Source of the DNA: Mageeibacillus sp. UBA1212
Lineage (GTDB): Bacteria > Bacillota > Clostridia > UBA1212
Assembly: GCA_002309655.1 (NCBI GenBank)
Contig: DBXM01000033.1
Location: 111,765-169,675 of the forward strand
Direction of reading: 5' to 3'
Length of the DNA stretch: 57,911 bases
Shown: positions 6,829 through 15,760 of the stretch, piece by piece
Position numbering within the stretch: position 1 is the first letter of the stretch
Layout: each line of letters starts with the position of its first letter
Position numbers and translations under genes: made by a program
Notes under the pieces: model-generated
Databases searched by the model: none
The model's input: only the letters and a program-made list of their open reading frames with translations
Told to the model about the DNA's origin: nothing

Positions 6829-9276
6829 ATGGATTACAGAAAAGAACTCAATCCCGAACAATACCAGGCCGTCACGCAGATCGACGGACCGATTCTCATT
6901 CTCGCCGGCGCGGGAAGCGGCAAAACACGCGTTATAACTTACCGTATCGCCTACATGGTGGGCGAGGCGGGTATTTCGCCGTATCAGATTCTCGCAATCA
7001 CATTCACCAACAAGGCCGCCAACGAGATGCGGGAGCGTGTCGACAGAATGCTGGGCGGCGACGCTTCGGGAGTCTGGATCAGCACCTTCCACCGTTTCTG
7101 CGGCAGGATTCTCAGGAACCACGCCCAGGCCGTCGGTTATACAAATACGTTTAACGTTTACGACGAGAAGGACGTCGAAAAGGTAATAAAAGACTGCCTT
7201 CACGAGCTCAATATCGACTCAAAATACGAGTCGCCGGCGGCGCTCAGAGCGACCATCTCCAAGTTCAAGAACGACATGCTCTCGCCGGCAGAGTTCGCCG
7301 AGTACGCGAACAAGGGCGGCCCCGCGGAACGAACTCTTTTAAGAGTCTACCGGCTCTACGAAAAGAAGATGAAAGAGAGCAACGCGATGGACTTCGACGA
7401 CATGCTACTCAACTGCGTCAGGCTTTTCGAGGAGAATCCGGACATTCTCGAGCTCTATTCCGGCCGTTTCCGCTACGTGATGGTCGACGAGTACCAGGAC
7501 ACCAACAAGGTGCAGTACAGGCTCATTTCGCTACTGGCGTCACACGGAAACCTCTGCGTAGTGGGCGACGACGACCAGTCGATATACGGCTTCAGAGGCG
7601 CCGACGTCAGGAACATTCTCGACTTCGAGAAGCAGTTTCCCGACTGCACCATTATAAAGCTCGAGCAGAACTACCGCTCCACGTCGCACATTCTCGACGC
7701 CGCAAACGGAGTCATTTCTGAAATCGGCGGCAGGAGGCGGAGCAAGAATCTCTGGACTGAAAAAGAAGGCGGCGAAAAGGTCGCAAGGTTTACCGCGGAA
7801 ACTCAGATCGACGAAGCCTCTTTTGTCGCGAGGCAGATCCAGTCGCTTGTCGCGGACGGCGGATACAGGTACAAGGACTTCGCGGTTTTGTACCGCCAGA
7901 ACTCACTTTCGCAGAACGTCGAGTCAGCCTGCATGCGCTACCAGATTCCTTTCAAGGTCTACGGCGGCATGAAGTATTTCGAGCGGCAGGAGGTCAAGGT
8001 CGCGGTCAACTACCTGCGGCTTTTCGAGAATCCGAACGACAGGAACGCGCTCCGCGCAATTATAAACGTGCCGAAAAGGGCAATAGGCGAGAAGGGCGTC
8101 GACAATATTTTCAAGCTCGCGGACAACAACGGCGTCTCCCCGATGAGAATTGTTTCCGACGCCGCGAAGTACACCGAACTGTCAAGGTACGCGTCGCAAC
8201 TCAGGCAGTTCTCGGACGCTTTTTACGAGGTGCTCTTAGAGAAGGACGAGCTTTCCGTATCCGATTTTATCAAAAAAGTGTACGAGGCGTTCGGGCTTTT
8301 GGAATATTACGCGCTGTCCGACGAAAAGAACGACGAGACGAGAGTCGACAACCTGGGCGAGTTCATTAACGTCGCGAAGGACTACGAACAGTCCGCGAAT
8401 GAGGACGAGACGCTCGAGAACACTCTCTCCGGGTTCCTGCAGAACGTCTCTTTGAGCACCGACATGGACGAGGTCGACGACCCGGACCAGAGCTTCGTGA
8501 CGCTGATGACAGTTCACGCCAGCAAGGGTCTGGAGTTTCCGGTCGTGTTCGTGATATCGATGGAGGACGGCATATTCCCGTCCCAGAGGTCCCTTGAGGA
8601 GAGCGGGGGGCAGGACGAAGAGCGGCGCCTGTTTTACGTCGCGATCACCCGCGCGAAGGAGCGGCTGTTCATCACGAACGCGAAGCAGAGAATGCTCTAC
8701 GGCCAGACAAAAATGAACGCTCCGTCGCCTCTTTTGAGAAGCATTCCCGCCGAGCACGTTAAGAACGTAAACTTCTTCGGGAAGGAAGTACAGGGTGCAA
8801 GCTTCGGCACAGCCAGGTCGAGATATCCCTCCTACGGCGAGAAGGGCGACTATCTCACCTACGGAGACTCGGAATACTACGACAGAGGCTACAACAAAAA
8901 GTACGGTTCGGGCTACGGAAACTCAGGCTACGGCGGTTCGAACTACGGGAAGAGGAACCGCTCCGACGACCTTTTCTCCGATGACCGGGATTTCAGTCAG
9001 CCGGTTCAGACTTCTTCGCAAACGGGATTCACTAAGAAACCTGACGACACCGCATCCAAACTCGCAAAAGCCAAATTTGAGGCGAAAGCGGGCGACAACA
9101 AGGAAGTCTCGGTGGGCGACAGAGTGCTCCACCCGAAATACGGCGAGGGCACTGTCACGTCCATTGAAGGGGAGCTGACTAGCACTAAGGATGACCGAAT
9201 CTGCGAGATCGTTTTCGACAAGTTCGGGATGAAACGCTTCATGATGTGCTACACCAAGCTCAAGAAGCTCGACTGA
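6829..9276 (+). CDS. pcrA: ATP-dependent DNA helicase PcrA (UvrD/Rep family)
   Basis: 815 residues, superfamily 1A 3'-5' helicase for nucleotide excision repair and removal of proteins from DNA. Motifs in order: Q-motif region LNPEQYQAV, Walker A GAGSGKT, TFTNKAANEM, DEYQDTN (Walker B), GDDDQSIYGFRGAD, EQNYRS, TVHASKGLEFPVVF and VAITRAKERL. Residues about 665-708 form a Tyr/Gly-rich low-complexity linker with several YG and GY steps. The C-terminus (about 763-815) is the Tudor-like domain that in PcrA contacts RNA polymerase (VGDRVLHPKYGEGTV). The gene starts 27 nt after rlmB without a clear Shine-Dalgarno, so coupled translation is possible. Confidence 0.96.
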   Translation: MDYRKELNPEQYQAVTQIDGPILILAGAGSGKTRVITYRIAYMVGEAGISPYQILAITFTNKAANEMRERVDRMLGGDASGVWISTFHRFCGRILRNHAQAVGYTNTFNVYDEKDVEKVIKDCLHELNIDSKYESPAALRATISKFKNDMLSPAEFAEYANKGGPAERTLLRVYRLYEKKMKESNAMDFDDMLLNCVRLFEENPDILELYSGRFRYVMVDEYQDTNKVQYRLISLLASHGNLCVVGDDDQSIYGFRGADVRNILDFEKQFPDCTIIKLEQNYRSTSHILDAANGVISEIGGRRRSKNLWTEKEGGEKVARFTAETQIDEASFVARQIQSLVADGGYRYKDFAVLYRQNSLSQNVESACMRYQIPFKVYGGMKYFERQEVKVAVNYLRLFENPNDRNALRAIINVPKRAIGEKGVDNIFKLADNNGVSPMRIVSDAAKYTELSRYASQLRQFSDAFYEVLLEKDELSVSDFIKKVYEAFGLLEYYALSDEKNDETRVDNLGEFINVAKDYEQSANEDETLENTLSGFLQNVSLSTDMDEVDDPDQSFVTLMTVHASKGLEFPVVFVISMEDGIFPSQRSLEESGGQDEERRLFYVAITRAKERLFITNAKQRMLYGQTKMNAPSPLLRSIPAEHVKNVNFFGKEVQGASFGTARSRYPSYGEKGDYLTYGDSEYYDRGYNKKYGSGYGNSGYGGSNYGKRNRSDDLFSDDRDFSQPVQTSSQTGFTKKPDDTASKLAKAKFEAKAGDNKEVSVGDRVLHPKYGEGTVTSIEGELTSTKDDRICEIVFDKFGMKRFMMCYTKLKKLD

Positions 9277-9333
9277 CGCTGGTAAAACACGCAAACGGTT
9301 ATTTAAAAAATTCTTAAAACCTCAAAATACCGC

Positions 9334-9361
9334 TTGCAAAGTCGTTTTAACGTAGTATAAT
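9334..9361 (+). promoter_or_regulatory. groES-groEL promoter
   Basis: TTGCAA (9334-9339), 16-nt spacer, TATAAT (9356-9361). The CIRCE operator begins 8 nt downstream, covering the likely start of transcription. Confidence 0.85.
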
Positions 9362-9369
9362 TACCGTTG

Positions 9370-9396
9370 TTAGCACTTGAGGTCTTCGAGTGCTAA
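9370..9396. promoter_or_regulatory. CIRCE operator (HrcA binding site) of groESL
   Basis: TTAGCACTT (9370-9378), nine-base spacer, GAGTGCTAA (9388-9396). This is the CIRCE consensus with one mismatch in the left arm. HrcA, encoded at 54732, represses from such sites. Confidence 0.96.
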
Positions 9397-9450
9397 CGAA
9401 ATCAATACAAAATCCGGCGGCATGCCGGTACATATTTCAAGGAGGATATT

Positions 9451-9741
9451 ATGAAAATAAGACCTTTAAGCGACAAAATCGTTATTAAGAAAATCGAGGA
9501 AGCCGAAACCGTTTCCAAGGGCGGCATTCTTCTCACCGGTTCGGCCAAGGAGAAGCCGGACTACGCTACTGTTGTGGCGGTCGGCCCCGGCGGACGCGAC
9601 GACAACGGCAAGCTCATTCCCATGGAAGTCAAACCGGGCGACAAGGTCATCATGTCCAAGTATGCCGGCACCGAAGTCAAGATCGACGGCGAAAACTTCA
9701 GCATTATCAGACAGAGCGACGTTCTCGCTATCGTTGAATAA
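9451..9741 (+). CDS. groES: Co-chaperonin GroES
   Basis: 96 residues, usual family length. GroES is the heptameric lid of the GroEL folding chamber. It begins MKIRPLSDKIVIKKIEEAE. The mobile loop lies at about residues 17-32, with the GGILL contact to GroEL, and the family motif PGDKVIMSKYAGTEVK follows. AAGGAGG at about 9440 gives a strong ribosome binding site. It is followed by groEL after 51 nt, under one CIRCE-controlled promoter. Confidence 0.98.
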   Translation: MKIRPLSDKIVIKKIEEAETVSKGGILLTGSAKEKPDYATVVAVGPGGRDDNGKLIPMEVKPGDKVIMSKYAGTEVKIDGENFSIIRQSDVLAIVE

Positions 9742-9792
9742 CGCGCGGACCGCTGTCAGCAATATAATTCATTCAAGAAGGAGATCTTTATA

Positions 9793-11415
9793 ATGGCAAA
9801 AGATATCAAATATTCTGAAGACGCAAGAAAATCGGTTATCGCCGGCGTGAACAAGCTCGCCGACACCGTTAAAATCACGCTCGGACCCAAGGGCCGCAAC
9901 GTGGTTCTCGACAAGAAGTACGGCGCGCCGCTGATCACCAACGACGGCGTGACGATCGCTAAAGAGATCGAGCTCGAAGACAGATTCGAGAACATGGGCG
10001 CGCAGCTCGTTAAAGAAGTCGCCACCAAGACCAACGACGTAGCAGGCGACGGCACCACCACAGCGACGCTTTTCGCGCAGGCGATCGTTCGCGAAGGCGA
10101 GAAGAACCTGGCTGCGGGCGCCAACCCGATGATCCTCAAGAAGGGCATCGAGAAGGCGGTCGAGGCGGCCGTTAAGAGCATTAAGGAGTCCAGCGTTCCC
10201 GTCAGGGGCAGCAACGACATCGCAAGAGTCGCGTCAGTTTCCGCCAACGACGAGTTCATCGGCAAGCTCATCGCCGAAGCGATGGAGAAGGTGACCAGTG
10301 AAGGCGTCATCACCGTAGAAGAGTCCAAGACCATGGGCACCAACCTCGAGGTCGTCGAGGGAATGCAGTTCGACCGCGGATACCTCTCGCCTTACATGGC
10401 CACCGACATGGACAAGATGGAAGCGGTTCTCGACAATCCGTACATTCTCATCACCGACAAGAAGATCTCGAGCCTCCAGGAGATCCTGCCCGTTCTCGAG
10501 CAGCTCGCGCAGGCAGGCAAGAAGCTTCTCATCATCGCCGACGACGTTGAAGGCGAAGCGCTGGCTTCACTGGTAGTCAACAAGCTCCGCGGCGTGTTCA
10601 CCTGCGTGGCGGTCAAGGCGCCCGGATTCGGCGACAGAAGAAAAGAGATGCTGAGAGACATCGCGATCCTCACAGGCGGCGAAGTTATCACCGAAGAGCT
10701 CGGCCTCGAGCTTAAAGAGACCACGCTGGCGCAACTCGGAACCTGCCGTCAGGCCAAGATCCAGAAGGACACCACGATCATCGTGGACGGCAACGGCAAT
10801 CCCGAAGAGATTGCGAAGAGAGTCTCGTCCATCAGAACCCAGATCGAAGACACCACTTCCGACTTCGACCGTGAGAAGCTTCAGGAGCGTCTCGCGAAGC
10901 TGGCGGGCGGCGTTGCAGTCATCCAGGTCGGCGCGGCAAGCGAAGCCGAAATGAAAGAGAAGAAGCTCCGCATCGAGGACGCTCTCGCGGCTACAAAGGC
11001 GGCCGTCGAAGAGGGTATCGTAGCGGGCGGCGGAACCTGCTTCATCAACGCGATTCCCGCTGTCAGGAAGGTTCTTGACGAAGTCAAGGGCGACGAGAAA
11101 ACCGGTGTTGAGATTGTTCTCAAGTCCCTCGAAGAGCCGCTCAGACAGATCGCAGTGAACGCGGGTCTCGAAGGCAGCGTCATCGTCGACAAGATCATGG
11201 CGGCCGAGCCCGGAACAGGCTACGACGTTCTCTCCGACAAGTACGTCAACATGGTTTCCGAAGGCATCGTCGACCCGGCGAAGGTCTCCAGAAGCGCCCT
11301 CCAGAATGCGGCATCCGTCGCGGCAATCCTGCTCACCACTGAGGCGGCCGTGGCCGATATTCCCGAGCCCGAACCGGCGGCACCCGCAGGCGGCGGAATG
11401 GGCGGCATGTACTGA
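9793..11415 (+). CDS. groEL: Chaperonin GroEL
   Basis: 540 residues, ATP-driven tetradecameric protein-folding chamber. Family landmarks: LGPKGRNVVLDK, NDGVTIAKEIELED, the ATP-site motif DVAGDGTTTAT, and PGFGDRRKEML in the apical region. EEGIVAGGGT lies in the second equatorial segment. The C-terminus is the short Gly/Met tail GGGMGGMY. AAGGAGAT lies about 9 nt upstream of the ATG. A strong terminator at 11467 ends the bicistronic transcript. Only one groEL is present in the window. Confidence 0.98.
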   Translation: MAKDIKYSEDARKSVIAGVNKLADTVKITLGPKGRNVVLDKKYGAPLITNDGVTIAKEIELEDRFENMGAQLVKEVATKTNDVAGDGTTTATLFAQAIVREGEKNLAAGANPMILKKGIEKAVEAAVKSIKESSVPVRGSNDIARVASVSANDEFIGKLIAEAMEKVTSEGVITVEESKTMGTNLEVVEGMQFDRGYLSPYMATDMDKMEAVLDNPYILITDKKISSLQEILPVLEQLAQAGKKLLIIADDVEGEALASLVVNKLRGVFTCVAVKAPGFGDRRKEMLRDIAILTGGEVITEELGLELKETTLAQLGTCRQAKIQKDTTIIVDGNGNPEEIAKRVSSIRTQIEDTTSDFDREKLQERLAKLAGGVAVIQVGAASEAEMKEKKLRIEDALAATKAAVEEGIVAGGGTCFINAIPAVRKVLDEVKGDEKTGVEIVLKSLEEPLRQIAVNAGLEGSVIVDKIMAAEPGTGYDVLSDKYVNMVSEGIVDPAKVSRSALQNAASVAAILLTTEAAVADIPEPEPAAPAGGGMGGMY

Positions 11416-11466
11416 TGAATTCACGTCACGCAACCGTTTAATTTAATTATTTAAGCGAGTTAAGCA

Positions 11467-11504
11467 AAGGACTCTCTCCGCACACGCGCCGGGAGTCCTT
11501 TTTT
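11467..11504 (+). terminator. Rho-independent terminator after groEL
   Basis: AAGGACTC (11467-11474) pairs perfectly with GAGTCCTT (11493-11500), followed by T-rich sequence (TTTTTT overlapping the arm). Confidence 0.9.
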
Positions 11505-11562
11505 ATGCCGTTTTCACCCTCATTTTTTACAAAAATCGGGCGCCAAATAAGGGTATTCGCTA

Positions 11563-11592
11563 TTGACTTTTATTTCCCGGAAATATTATAAT
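11563..11592 (+). promoter_or_regulatory. Promoter for the RDD-family gene
   Basis: TTGACT (11563-11568), 18-nt spacer, TATAAT (11587-11592), about 90 nt upstream of the ATG at 11684 and after the groEL terminator. Confidence 0.7.
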
Positions 11593-11683
11593 TCATATGA
11601 TAGAGGAGATATGTTTGTTTCCCGGACCGGCTTTGATCGAAAATCGTGAAAATCTATCAATTTGAAGGAGCGGAGGCGGCGCA

Positions 11684-12451
11684 ATGAACGACATTCAGCA
11701 TGCGGCGTTCAGCAAAAGACTGTTTGCGTTTTTAGCGGATGTTGTTATCGCCGGACTGCTTGTCACGGGCATATTCCTGCTTCTGTGGACGGTTTTCGAC
11801 GTGGACAGATACAAGGACGTCTACGCTGAGGTCAAAGCGGCATATGAACAGGAATACGGCGTCACGTTCGGCCTGACGGAAGAGGAATTCTCGAAGCTGG
11901 ACGAAGCCGCGCAGGACAACTACTCAAAAGCCGTCGACGCAATGAACGCCGACGAGACCGCCAACAAGGCGCTTAAAACTTATCTGACGTTCGCGCTCTC
12001 GATTCTCGCGGGCGGAATCGTTCTCAGCGGACTCCTTCTGGAGTTCGTGGTGCCGCTCCTTTTCAAAGACGGAAGGACTCTCGGCAAAAAGCTGTTCGGC
12101 CTCGGTGTTATGAGGACCGGCATGCTCAGGATCAAAGCTCCTGTGCTTTTTGTGCGGGGCGTGATCGGGAAGGCGGTGTTCGAGCTGCTTCTCCCGGTGG
12201 TAATGACAGCGACGGCGCTGATGGGCGTGACAGGCATTTTCGGCTTTATAATGCTCGGCGTTTTCGCCGTGGCCGAGTGCGTGGCGCTTGTGAAGACCGG
12301 CGGACAGTGCTTCCTTCACGACATTCTCGCGGACACGTACGTGGTCGACTGGAGCAGCCAGCCGATTTTCGATACTGCCGAGCAGCGTGACGCGTTCCTG
12401 AAAGAACGGCTTGAAGCGCAGCAGGAAGCCGAAGAGAGAGTCGACTACTAA
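11684..12451 (+). CDS. RDD family integral membrane protein
   Basis: 255 residues. The N-terminus matches the RDD domain: a conserved Arg (R12) and Asp (D19) in the first helix (KRLFAFLADVVIAGLLV). A hydrophilic loop of about 60 residues separates helix 1 from helix 2. The motif KDGRTLGKKLFGLGVMR is typical of the cytosolic segment of this family. Two further hydrophobic segments follow, then a charged Glu-rich tail. RDD proteins are poorly characterised; some are linked to ion exchange or to polar-lipid or spore-related processes, so no specific function is claimed. It has its own promoter and a good ribosome binding site (GAAGGAG near 11665). Confidence 0.85.
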   Translation: MNDIQHAAFSKRLFAFLADVVIAGLLVTGIFLLLWTVFDVDRYKDVYAEVKAAYEQEYGVTFGLTEEEFSKLDEAAQDNYSKAVDAMNADETANKALKTYLTFALSILAGGIVLSGLLLEFVVPLLFKDGRTLGKKLFGLGVMRTGMLRIKAPVLFVRGVIGKAVFELLLPVVMTATALMGVTGIFGFIMLGVFAVAECVALVKTGGQCFLHDILADTYVVDWSSQPIFDTAEQRDAFLKERLEAQQEAEERVDY

Positions 12452-12561
12452 ATATTAACAGGCGCCGGCGCACATTTTTTTACTGAAGAAAAGGGCGGTT
12501 CCCTAGGCCCCCGCGAATACTGTACAAAAGATATCTTGCGACAACACTTTTCGAGACGACG

Positions 12562-12586
12562 CCGGACGGCGCAAAACCCGGTCCGG
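12562..12586. promoter_or_regulatory. Inverted repeat upstream of the ABC importer operon
   Basis: CCGGAC (12562-12567) and GTCCGG (12581-12586) form a perfect 6-bp dyad with a 13-nt centre, 41 nt before the ATPase start. It could be an operator for a sugar-responsive regulator or a leader hairpin. No convincing -35/-10 pair was found in this gap. Confidence 0.4.
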
Positions 12587-12627
12587 ATTATGAAAGATAT
12601 AAATCTCAGTGTAGCAGAGGAGACAGT

Positions 12628-13725
12628 ATGAAAATTATTCTTCAGAACCTAACGAAAATCTTTCCCAGTAAAAACAAGAAAAGCAACGACGTTGTCGTCG
12701 CCGTCAACGATCTCAACATCGAGATTCCGGACGGTACGCTCGTCGGCCTCCTCGGCCCCTCGGGCTGCGGCAAAAGCACCACGCTCTATATGATTTGCGG
12801 CCTCCAGAAGCCGACCGAGGGCAAGGTGTTTTTCGGCGACAAAGACGTAACTTTTCTTGAGCCGGAGCACCGCGGCGTCGGACTTGTTTTCCAGAACTAC
12901 GCACTCTATCCGCACCTGACGGTAAAACAGAATATTCTTTTCCCGTTACAGAACCTGAAAGGCGATCAGAAACTCTCCAAGGAAGAAGCGCTGAAGCGCG
13001 CCCGTGAAGCGGCCGACCTCGTACAGATCGGCGAGCTGATGGACAGAAAGCCCAGCGAACTTTCCGGCGGTCAGCAGCAGCGTGTTGCTATCGCGAGAGC
13101 GCTTGTGAAAGCCCCGAGGGTTCTTTTGCTTGACGAACCGCTCTCCAACCTCGACGCGAGACTGAGGCTTCAAACCCGTGAAGAGATCAAGCGCATCCAG
13201 CGCGAGACCGGCGTCACCACCGTTTTCGTAACCCACGACCAGGAAGAGGCGATGAGCATCTCCGACATTATCGTCGTTATGAAGGAGGGCGTCGTGCAGC
13301 AGGTCGGCGAGCCCCAGAAAGTCTACGACGATCCGGACAACCTTTTCGTCGCGAAGTTCCTCGGCACGCCGCCGATCAACGTTTTCGACGGCAGCGTATC
13401 CGGCGGCAGTCTCTACATCGGCTCCGAGAAGGTGCTTGACGACGTCAACGTTCCCGACCAGCCGGTAGTAGTCGGACTCAGGCCCGAGGGCTTCGTTCCC
13501 GACGTAAACGGCCGCTTCTCCGGAAAGCTCAAGAGCGTCGAGGTCATGGGCCGCGACAGTTCGATCGTTTTCACAAGCGAGTTCTCGCAGAAGCCTTCGG
13601 CACGCGCGATAGTCGACTCCGAGGCCGGCACGCCGCTCGACGCGGAAGGAAACGTCCATTTCAACCTGAAGCGCACCAAGGTGCACATTTTTGACGCCGA
13701 AAACGGAAGCAGAATCAGATTCTGA
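12628..13725 (+). CDS. ABC transporter ATP-binding protein, MalK/UgpC/MsmX type
   Basis: 365 residues, the length of CUT1-type sugar importer ATPases, which carry a C-terminal TOBE regulatory domain. Walker A GPSGCGKST is at about 43-51. The Q-loop reads VFQNYALYPHLTV, the signature LSGGQQQR, Walker B VLLLDEPLSNLD and the switch VTHDQEEAM. Residues beyond about 240 form the TOBE-like part (VVGLRPEGF). The ribosome binding site is AGAGGAGA near 12617. It is first in a four-gene import operon; its stop shares bases with the next gene's Shine-Dalgarno. Firmicutes often place this ATPase elsewhere and share it, so a dedicated copy here is notable. Confidence 0.95.
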   Translation: MKIILQNLTKIFPSKNKKSNDVVVAVNDLNIEIPDGTLVGLLGPSGCGKSTTLYMICGLQKPTEGKVFFGDKDVTFLEPEHRGVGLVFQNYALYPHLTVKQNILFPLQNLKGDQKLSKEEALKRAREAADLVQIGELMDRKPSELSGGQQQRVAIARALVKAPRVLLLDEPLSNLDARLRLQTREEIKRIQRETGVTTVFVTHDQEEAMSISDIIVVMKEGVVQQVGEPQKVYDDPDNLFVAKFLGTPPINVFDGSVSGGSLYIGSEKVLDDVNVPDQPVVVGLRPEGFVPDVNGRFSGKLKSVEVMGRDSSIVFTSEFSQKPSARAIVDSEAGTPLDAEGNVHFNLKRTKVHIFDAENGSRIRF

Positions 13726-13735
13726 GGTGAAGCCC

Positions 13736-14713
13736 ATGAAAAAAGACTCTCTCAAATCAAGCAGAGATTTGAAGAAGCTGAGGACCGACATCGGCTCGCG
13801 CAACCAGCTCAAGGGCTGGCTGTACCTCGCGCCGGCGCTCCTTCTGCTCCTCATATTCTCGTTTTACCCGCTAATCAACACGTTTACGATGGCTTTCCAG
13901 AACGGCTACAACGGACTCGCGCGTGCGGGCGGGGAATCGTTCACAATCGGCATCGAGAACTTCAAGTCGGTCGTTAATTTCGTCGACTTCAAGCTCTGCC
14001 TCAAAAATACGATCCTCCTCTGCGTCATCACCGTTCCGATCTCCACAATTCTGGCGCTCCTTATCGCTGTTGCGCTCAACTCGATCAAGCCGCTTCAGAA
14101 GGTCTACCAGACCGTCTTTTTCCTCCCTTACGTCACGAACTCGATCGCGATAGGCATGGTCTTCAACGCGATGTTCACCAGAGTCGGTCTCGGCGATCTC
14201 ATTCAGACGCAGGGTATTATCAACAACATACTGAAAATTTTCAACCTCGGCCCGTACAACTTCGTAAACGTCGGCTCGACCTGGGGCGCGAACATGTTCG
14301 TCGTCTGCACGTACATCATCTGGAACGCGATCCCGTTCAAGATACTCGTCCTCTTAGGCGGTCTTCAGAACGTCAACAAGCAGTACTACGAGGCGGCGAA
14401 AATAGACGGCACCTCCAAGGTCCGCACGTTTTTCCGCATCACAGTTCCGCTTCTCTCGCCGATGCTCGCGTACGTCATCATCACCTCGTTCATCGGCGGC
14501 TTTAAAGAGTACTCGAGCGTCGTAGGTATTTTCGGCGAGGGAATGGGCCCCGGCGACAACGGACAGATGAACACGATAGTCGGATACGTCTATAGGATGC
14601 TCCCGAAGAGCCAGCTCGGAAACGCCTCGGCCGCGTCGCTCATTTTGTTCGGAATAATACTGATCGTCACCGCCATCAACGGCTACGTCAGTAAAAAGAG
14701 TGTTCATTATTGA
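13736..14713 (+). CDS. Sugar-type ABC transporter permease (MalF/UgpA class)
   Basis: 325 residues with about six transmembrane helices; the first is GWLYLAPALLLLLIFSFYPL. The EAA loop that docks on the ATPase reads YYEAAKIDGTSKVRTFFRI, followed by a Pro-containing turn. ATG 13736 is chosen because GAGGTG (13724-13729) precedes it and overlaps the ATPase stop; the earlier in-frame start at 13691 lies inside the upstream gene. The next permease follows after 8 nt. The pair should form the channel; the substrate cannot be read from the sequence. Confidence 0.93.
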   Translation: MKKDSLKSSRDLKKLRTDIGSRNQLKGWLYLAPALLLLLIFSFYPLINTFTMAFQNGYNGLARAGGESFTIGIENFKSVVNFVDFKLCLKNTILLCVITVPISTILALLIAVALNSIKPLQKVYQTVFFLPYVTNSIAIGMVFNAMFTRVGLGDLIQTQGIINNILKIFNLGPYNFVNVGSTWGANMFVVCTYIIWNAIPFKILVLLGGLQNVNKQYYEAAKIDGTSKVRTFFRITVPLLSPMLAYVIITSFIGGFKEYSSVVGIFGEGMGPGDNGQMNTIVGYVYRMLPKSQLGNASAASLILFGIILIVTAINGYVSKKSVHY

Positions 14714-14721
14714 GGTGCGTT

Positions 14722-15645
14722 ATGGCTAGCAAAAAAGAATTTAAAATGAAAGAACTCAACGTCGAATCGGCCGGACGCTCCCAGCTCGCGTCAAAAATCG
14801 TGAGACTGACAATCACTTATCTCTTCCTCACGATAATGGCGATAATTATCATCTTCCCGTTCTACTGGATGATAATCTCGTCGTTCAAAACTATGGAGGA
14901 GTACAGGTTTAACGTCCCGACGCTCTGGCCGCAGACGTTCTACTTTGAAAACTTCGTGACGGCCTTCGACAAGGCTAACCTCTGGGATCTCTTCCTCCAC
15001 ACGCTACTCGTCGGCACGATATCGACGGTACTCTCGCTTATAGTGACAGTTCTCAGCGCGTTTGCTTTCGCGAGGCTTAACTTCAAAGGGAAGAACTTCG
15101 TTTTCGGGCTTTTGATGGCGACGATGATGGTTCCCGGCGAGCTCTACACTATCACGAACTTCATGACTGTTACAGGTTGGTTACCCTTTACGACCGAACC
15201 ACTTTTCGACCTTACAAACACCTTTTCAGTCTTGATTTTCCCGATGCTCGTCAGCGTCTTCTACATCTACCTCCTCAGGCAGACGTTCCTCCAGATCCCG
15301 AACGAGCTCTACCTCGCGGCGAAGGTCGACGGCACGAGCGACTTTAAATACCTCTGGAAGGTAATGCTCCCGCTCTCCGTCTCGACGATCATCACGATCA
15401 CGATACTGAAAATGATGGGCGCCTGGAACGCGTACATCTGGCCGAGACTCGTCGCGAACGACGCGGCCCACCAGCTGATCACAAACGGTCTCCGCGGAGC
15501 GAGCTTCACAGACCCGAGTGGTGAAGTCAACTACCCGGCGCAGATGGCGGCCGTAACGATCGTATCGATCCCGCTCTTCCTCATTTTCGTATTTCTGCGC
15601 AAATACATCATGCGCGGCGTATCGAGAAGCGGTATAAAGGGCTGA
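14722..15645 (+). CDS. Sugar-type ABC transporter permease (MalG/UgpE class)
   Basis: 307 residues with about six transmembrane helices. The N-terminal helix leads to the motif FPFYWMIISSFKTMEEY, typical of this permease class. The EAA loop is LYLAAKVDGTSDFKYLWKV followed by MLPLS. It ends with the basic RKYIMRGVSRSGIKG tail usual for the family. ATG 14722 is preferred over the in-frame ATG at 14710 because GAGGTG (14712-14717) sits between them at correct spacing. It is translationally close-coupled to the first permease; the binding-protein gene follows after a 115-nt gap with a hairpin. Confidence 0.93.
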   Translation: MASKKEFKMKELNVESAGRSQLASKIVRLTITYLFLTIMAIIIIFPFYWMIISSFKTMEEYRFNVPTLWPQTFYFENFVTAFDKANLWDLFLHTLLVGTISTVLSLIVTVLSAFAFARLNFKGKNFVFGLLMATMMVPGELYTITNFMTVTGWLPFTTEPLFDLTNTFSVLIFPMLVSVFYIYLLRQTFLQIPNELYLAAKVDGTSDFKYLWKVMLPLSVSTIITITILKMMGAWNAYIWPRLVANDAAHQLITNGLRGASFTDPSGEVNYPAQMAAVTIVSIPLFLIFVFLRKYIMRGVSRSGIKG

Positions 15646-15701
15646 CGGAAAGCTTTAACCGGCTTTTAACGCGGCATATAAATTACTTACATTGAATTAA
15701 C

Positions 15702-15735
15702 GGCGGCGTCATTTTTGGAAAAACCACCGGCCGCC
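15702..15735 (+). other. Intercistronic hairpin before the binding-protein gene
   Basis: GGCGGC (15702-15707) pairs with GCCGCC (15730-15735). No full T-tract follows (A6 then T5), so it is more likely an mRNA-stability or partial-attenuation element than a full terminator. This position is common where the binding protein is made in excess over the permeases. Confidence 0.45.
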
Positions 15736-15760
15736 CAAAAAAGTTTTTAAGGAGCGTATT

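Noticed and set aside
11611..11649. Twelve-codon micro-ORF upstream of the RDD gene
   Set aside because: The purine-rich site is only 2-3 nt from its ATG and nothing indicates a leader peptide.
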